Source of the DNA: Bacteroidota bacterium
GTDB taxonomy: Bacteria > Bacteroidota > Bacteroidia > B-17B0 > Aurantibacillaceae
NCBI GenBank assembly: GCA_016185125.1
Contig: JACPOC010000027.1
Coordinates: 1-64,000, forward strand
Reading direction: 5' to 3'
DNA length: 64,000 nucleotides
Part shown: piece after piece, positions 62,922-64,000 of the stretch
How the letters are laid out: each line of letters opens with the position of its first letter
How positions within the stretch are numbered: position 1 is the stretch's first letter
The notes under the pieces: generated by a model
Database searches by the model: none
Told to the model about the DNA's origin: nothing
Seen by the model: the letters and a program-made list of their open reading frames with translations, nothing else
Program-made: the position numbers and the translations under genes

Positions 62922-64000
62922 TTACTTTACTAAAACTTTTGTAAAAATATTTGTCATTATTTCTTCGTTTTCAGCGGCGTGACGTTTGGCAAAGCCTGTA
63001 GCAGGACTGGCCGCCGCATCTCTGCCAACATATTTTAAATTTAAAGTGCGAAGATTATTATCTACAAATCTCCACGGCCCCATGTTCTCAGGCTCTTCCT
63101 GCACAAATAAAAACTCTTTTGCTTTGCTGTATTTTTTTAAAATCGCATCCACCTGCTTTTGCGGAAAAGGATATAATTGCTCCAAACGAATGAACGCAAT
63201 ATCGTCAGCGTTTTCTTTTTCGCGTCTCTCTATTAAATCGTAATATACTTTACCGGAGCAAAAAGCAAGGCGTGTAATTTTCTTTACATCAACAGTTGTT
63301 GTTGAGCCTGCCGAAACATCGTCCAGCACTTCCTGAAAATTAAAATGGGTAAAGTCTTTTAATTTACTTACACAACTTGGGTAACGCAATAATTTTTTTG
63401 GCGTAAAGCAGATTAAGGGCTTTCTGAAATCTCTTTTTAACTGTCGGCGAATAACATGGAATTGTTGCGCGGGCGTTGTAGCGTTTACAATTTGTATGTT
63501 GTTTTCAGCACAGGCTTGTAAAAACCTTTCCATGCGGGCACTGGAGTGTTCCGGGCCCTGGCCTTCATAACCATGAGGTAATAAAAGCACCAATCCATTC
63601 ATACGGCGCCATTTGTATTCCGCTGAGGTTAAGTATTGGTCAATAATGATTTGCGCGCCATTGAAAAAATCTCCAAATTGTGCTTCCCAAATGGTTAAAG
63701 TATTTGGCGCGGCAAAGGCATAGCCATAATCAAAACCTAAAACACCATATTCACTCAACAGCGAATTATAAATGCTAAGTTTAGCTTTTGAATCAATACT
63801 GTTAAGAGGCGTGTATTCTTCTTCACTGTCTTCAAGTTTTACAATGGCGTGGCGGTGAGAAAAAGTACCGCGTTCAACGTCCTGCCCGCTAAAGCGTACC
63901 GGAAAACCTTCTTTCATCAAGGTGGCATAAGCCAATAATTCGCCCATGGCCCAATCATAATTATTATTGGTTATCATGGCCTTGCGGTCTTCAAATACTT
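62922..64000 (-). CDS. sucA: SucA, 2-oxoglutarate dehydrogenase E1 (C-terminal part, cut at the edge)
   Basis: The frame is open to the right edge, so only the last ~360 residues are present. The C-terminal thiamine-domain pattern is clear: SGQDVERGTFSHRHAIV, LSEYGVLGFDYGYA, WEAQFGDFFNGAQIIIDQYL, LLLPHGYEGQGPEHSSARMERF and the FVQEEPENMGPW region. E1 decarboxylates 2-oxoglutarate and passes the succinyl group to SucB. Upstream continuation reads VFEDRKAM, in frame. Downstream it is followed by mntA-hepT. Confidence 0.96.
   Translation of the reverse strand, partial: VFEDRKAMITNNNYDWAMGELLAYATLMKEGFPVRFSGQDVERGTFSHRHAIVKLEDSEEEYTPLNSIDSKAKLSIYNSLLSEYGVLGFDYGYAFAAPNTLTIWEAQFGDFFNGAQIIIDQYLTSAEYKWRRMNGLVLLLPHGYEGQGPEHSSARMERFLQACAENNIQIVNATTPAQQFHVIRRQLKRDFRKPLICFTPKKLLRYPSCVSKLKDFTHFNFQEVLDDVSAGSTTTVDVKKITRLAFCSGKVYYDLIERREKENADDIAFIRLEQLYPFPQKQVDAILKKYSKAKEFLFVQEEPENMGPWRFVDNNLRTLNLKYVGRDAAASPATGFAKRHAAENEEIMTNIFTKVLVK

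Overview
The window comes from an AT-rich bacterium of the phylum Bacteroidota. Evidence: type IX secretion (T9SS) C-terminal sorting domains, several TAnnTTTG promoter boxes, a short 288-residue RpoD, DUF5686/DUF4294/DUF2851/DUF420 family proteins and an RteC-like protein. It looks Flavobacteriales-like, but no rRNA is present to place it. Most of the window is ordinary chromosome; accessory DNA sits at the left end and in a small patch near the right end.

Bases 1 to about 6700 are an integrated mobile element that continues off the left edge. It holds an RteC-domain gene, a complete 1185-bp IS3-family insertion sequence with terminal inverted repeats and a 4-bp target duplication, a run of unrecognised genes (coiled-coil membrane protein, two small acidic-tailed paralogues, a zinc-finger/acidic/coiled-coil protein, a 41-residue membrane peptide) and a large serine recombinase. 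The recombinase frame runs through the terminator of tRNA-Lys and into the tRNA itself, so its C-terminus is probably host DNA joined at integration.

Bases 6.9-31.9 kb hold KdnB, a Tat-exported superoxide dismutase with a biotin carrier protein, an oligopeptide-binding lipoprotein, a DUF5686 outer-membrane protein, lptB-rdgB, an AsmA protein, rpoD, recN, an LtaS-like membrane sulfatase, fabI, DUF420, a pseudouridine synthase, a haem c/copper lipoprotein, a GH18 T9SS protein and lepA. Bases 32-37.9 kb are one five-gene operon of four secreted GH16 paralogues around an ArnT-like GT83 glycosyltransferase.

Bases 38-59.8 kb are mostly housekeeping: punA, lpxK, a biotin carboxylase, YdcF, DUF2851, a PspC-like peptide, a GreA/B C-domain protein, tRNA-Ala, a MORN protein, gcvT, a thiolase, rsgA, kdnA, a GNAT-like protein overlapping miaA, rlpA and pntAB. 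KdnA here and KdnB at 7.5 kb together make the two-enzyme pathway that converts Kdo to 8-amino-Kdo. With lptB and lpxK this points to a modified lipopolysaccharide core.

Bases 59.9-63 kb are a second accessory patch. It has a frameshifted GNAT remnant, an XRE regulator with ten exact 21-bp TTAAAA repeats just upstream, and a HepT-MntA toxin-antitoxin pair inserted, with overlapping or near-overlapping ends, between sucA and sucB of the 2-oxoglutarate dehydrogenase operon. sucA runs off the right edge. No rRNA operon, CRISPR array, SusC/SusD pair or intact prophage was seen.
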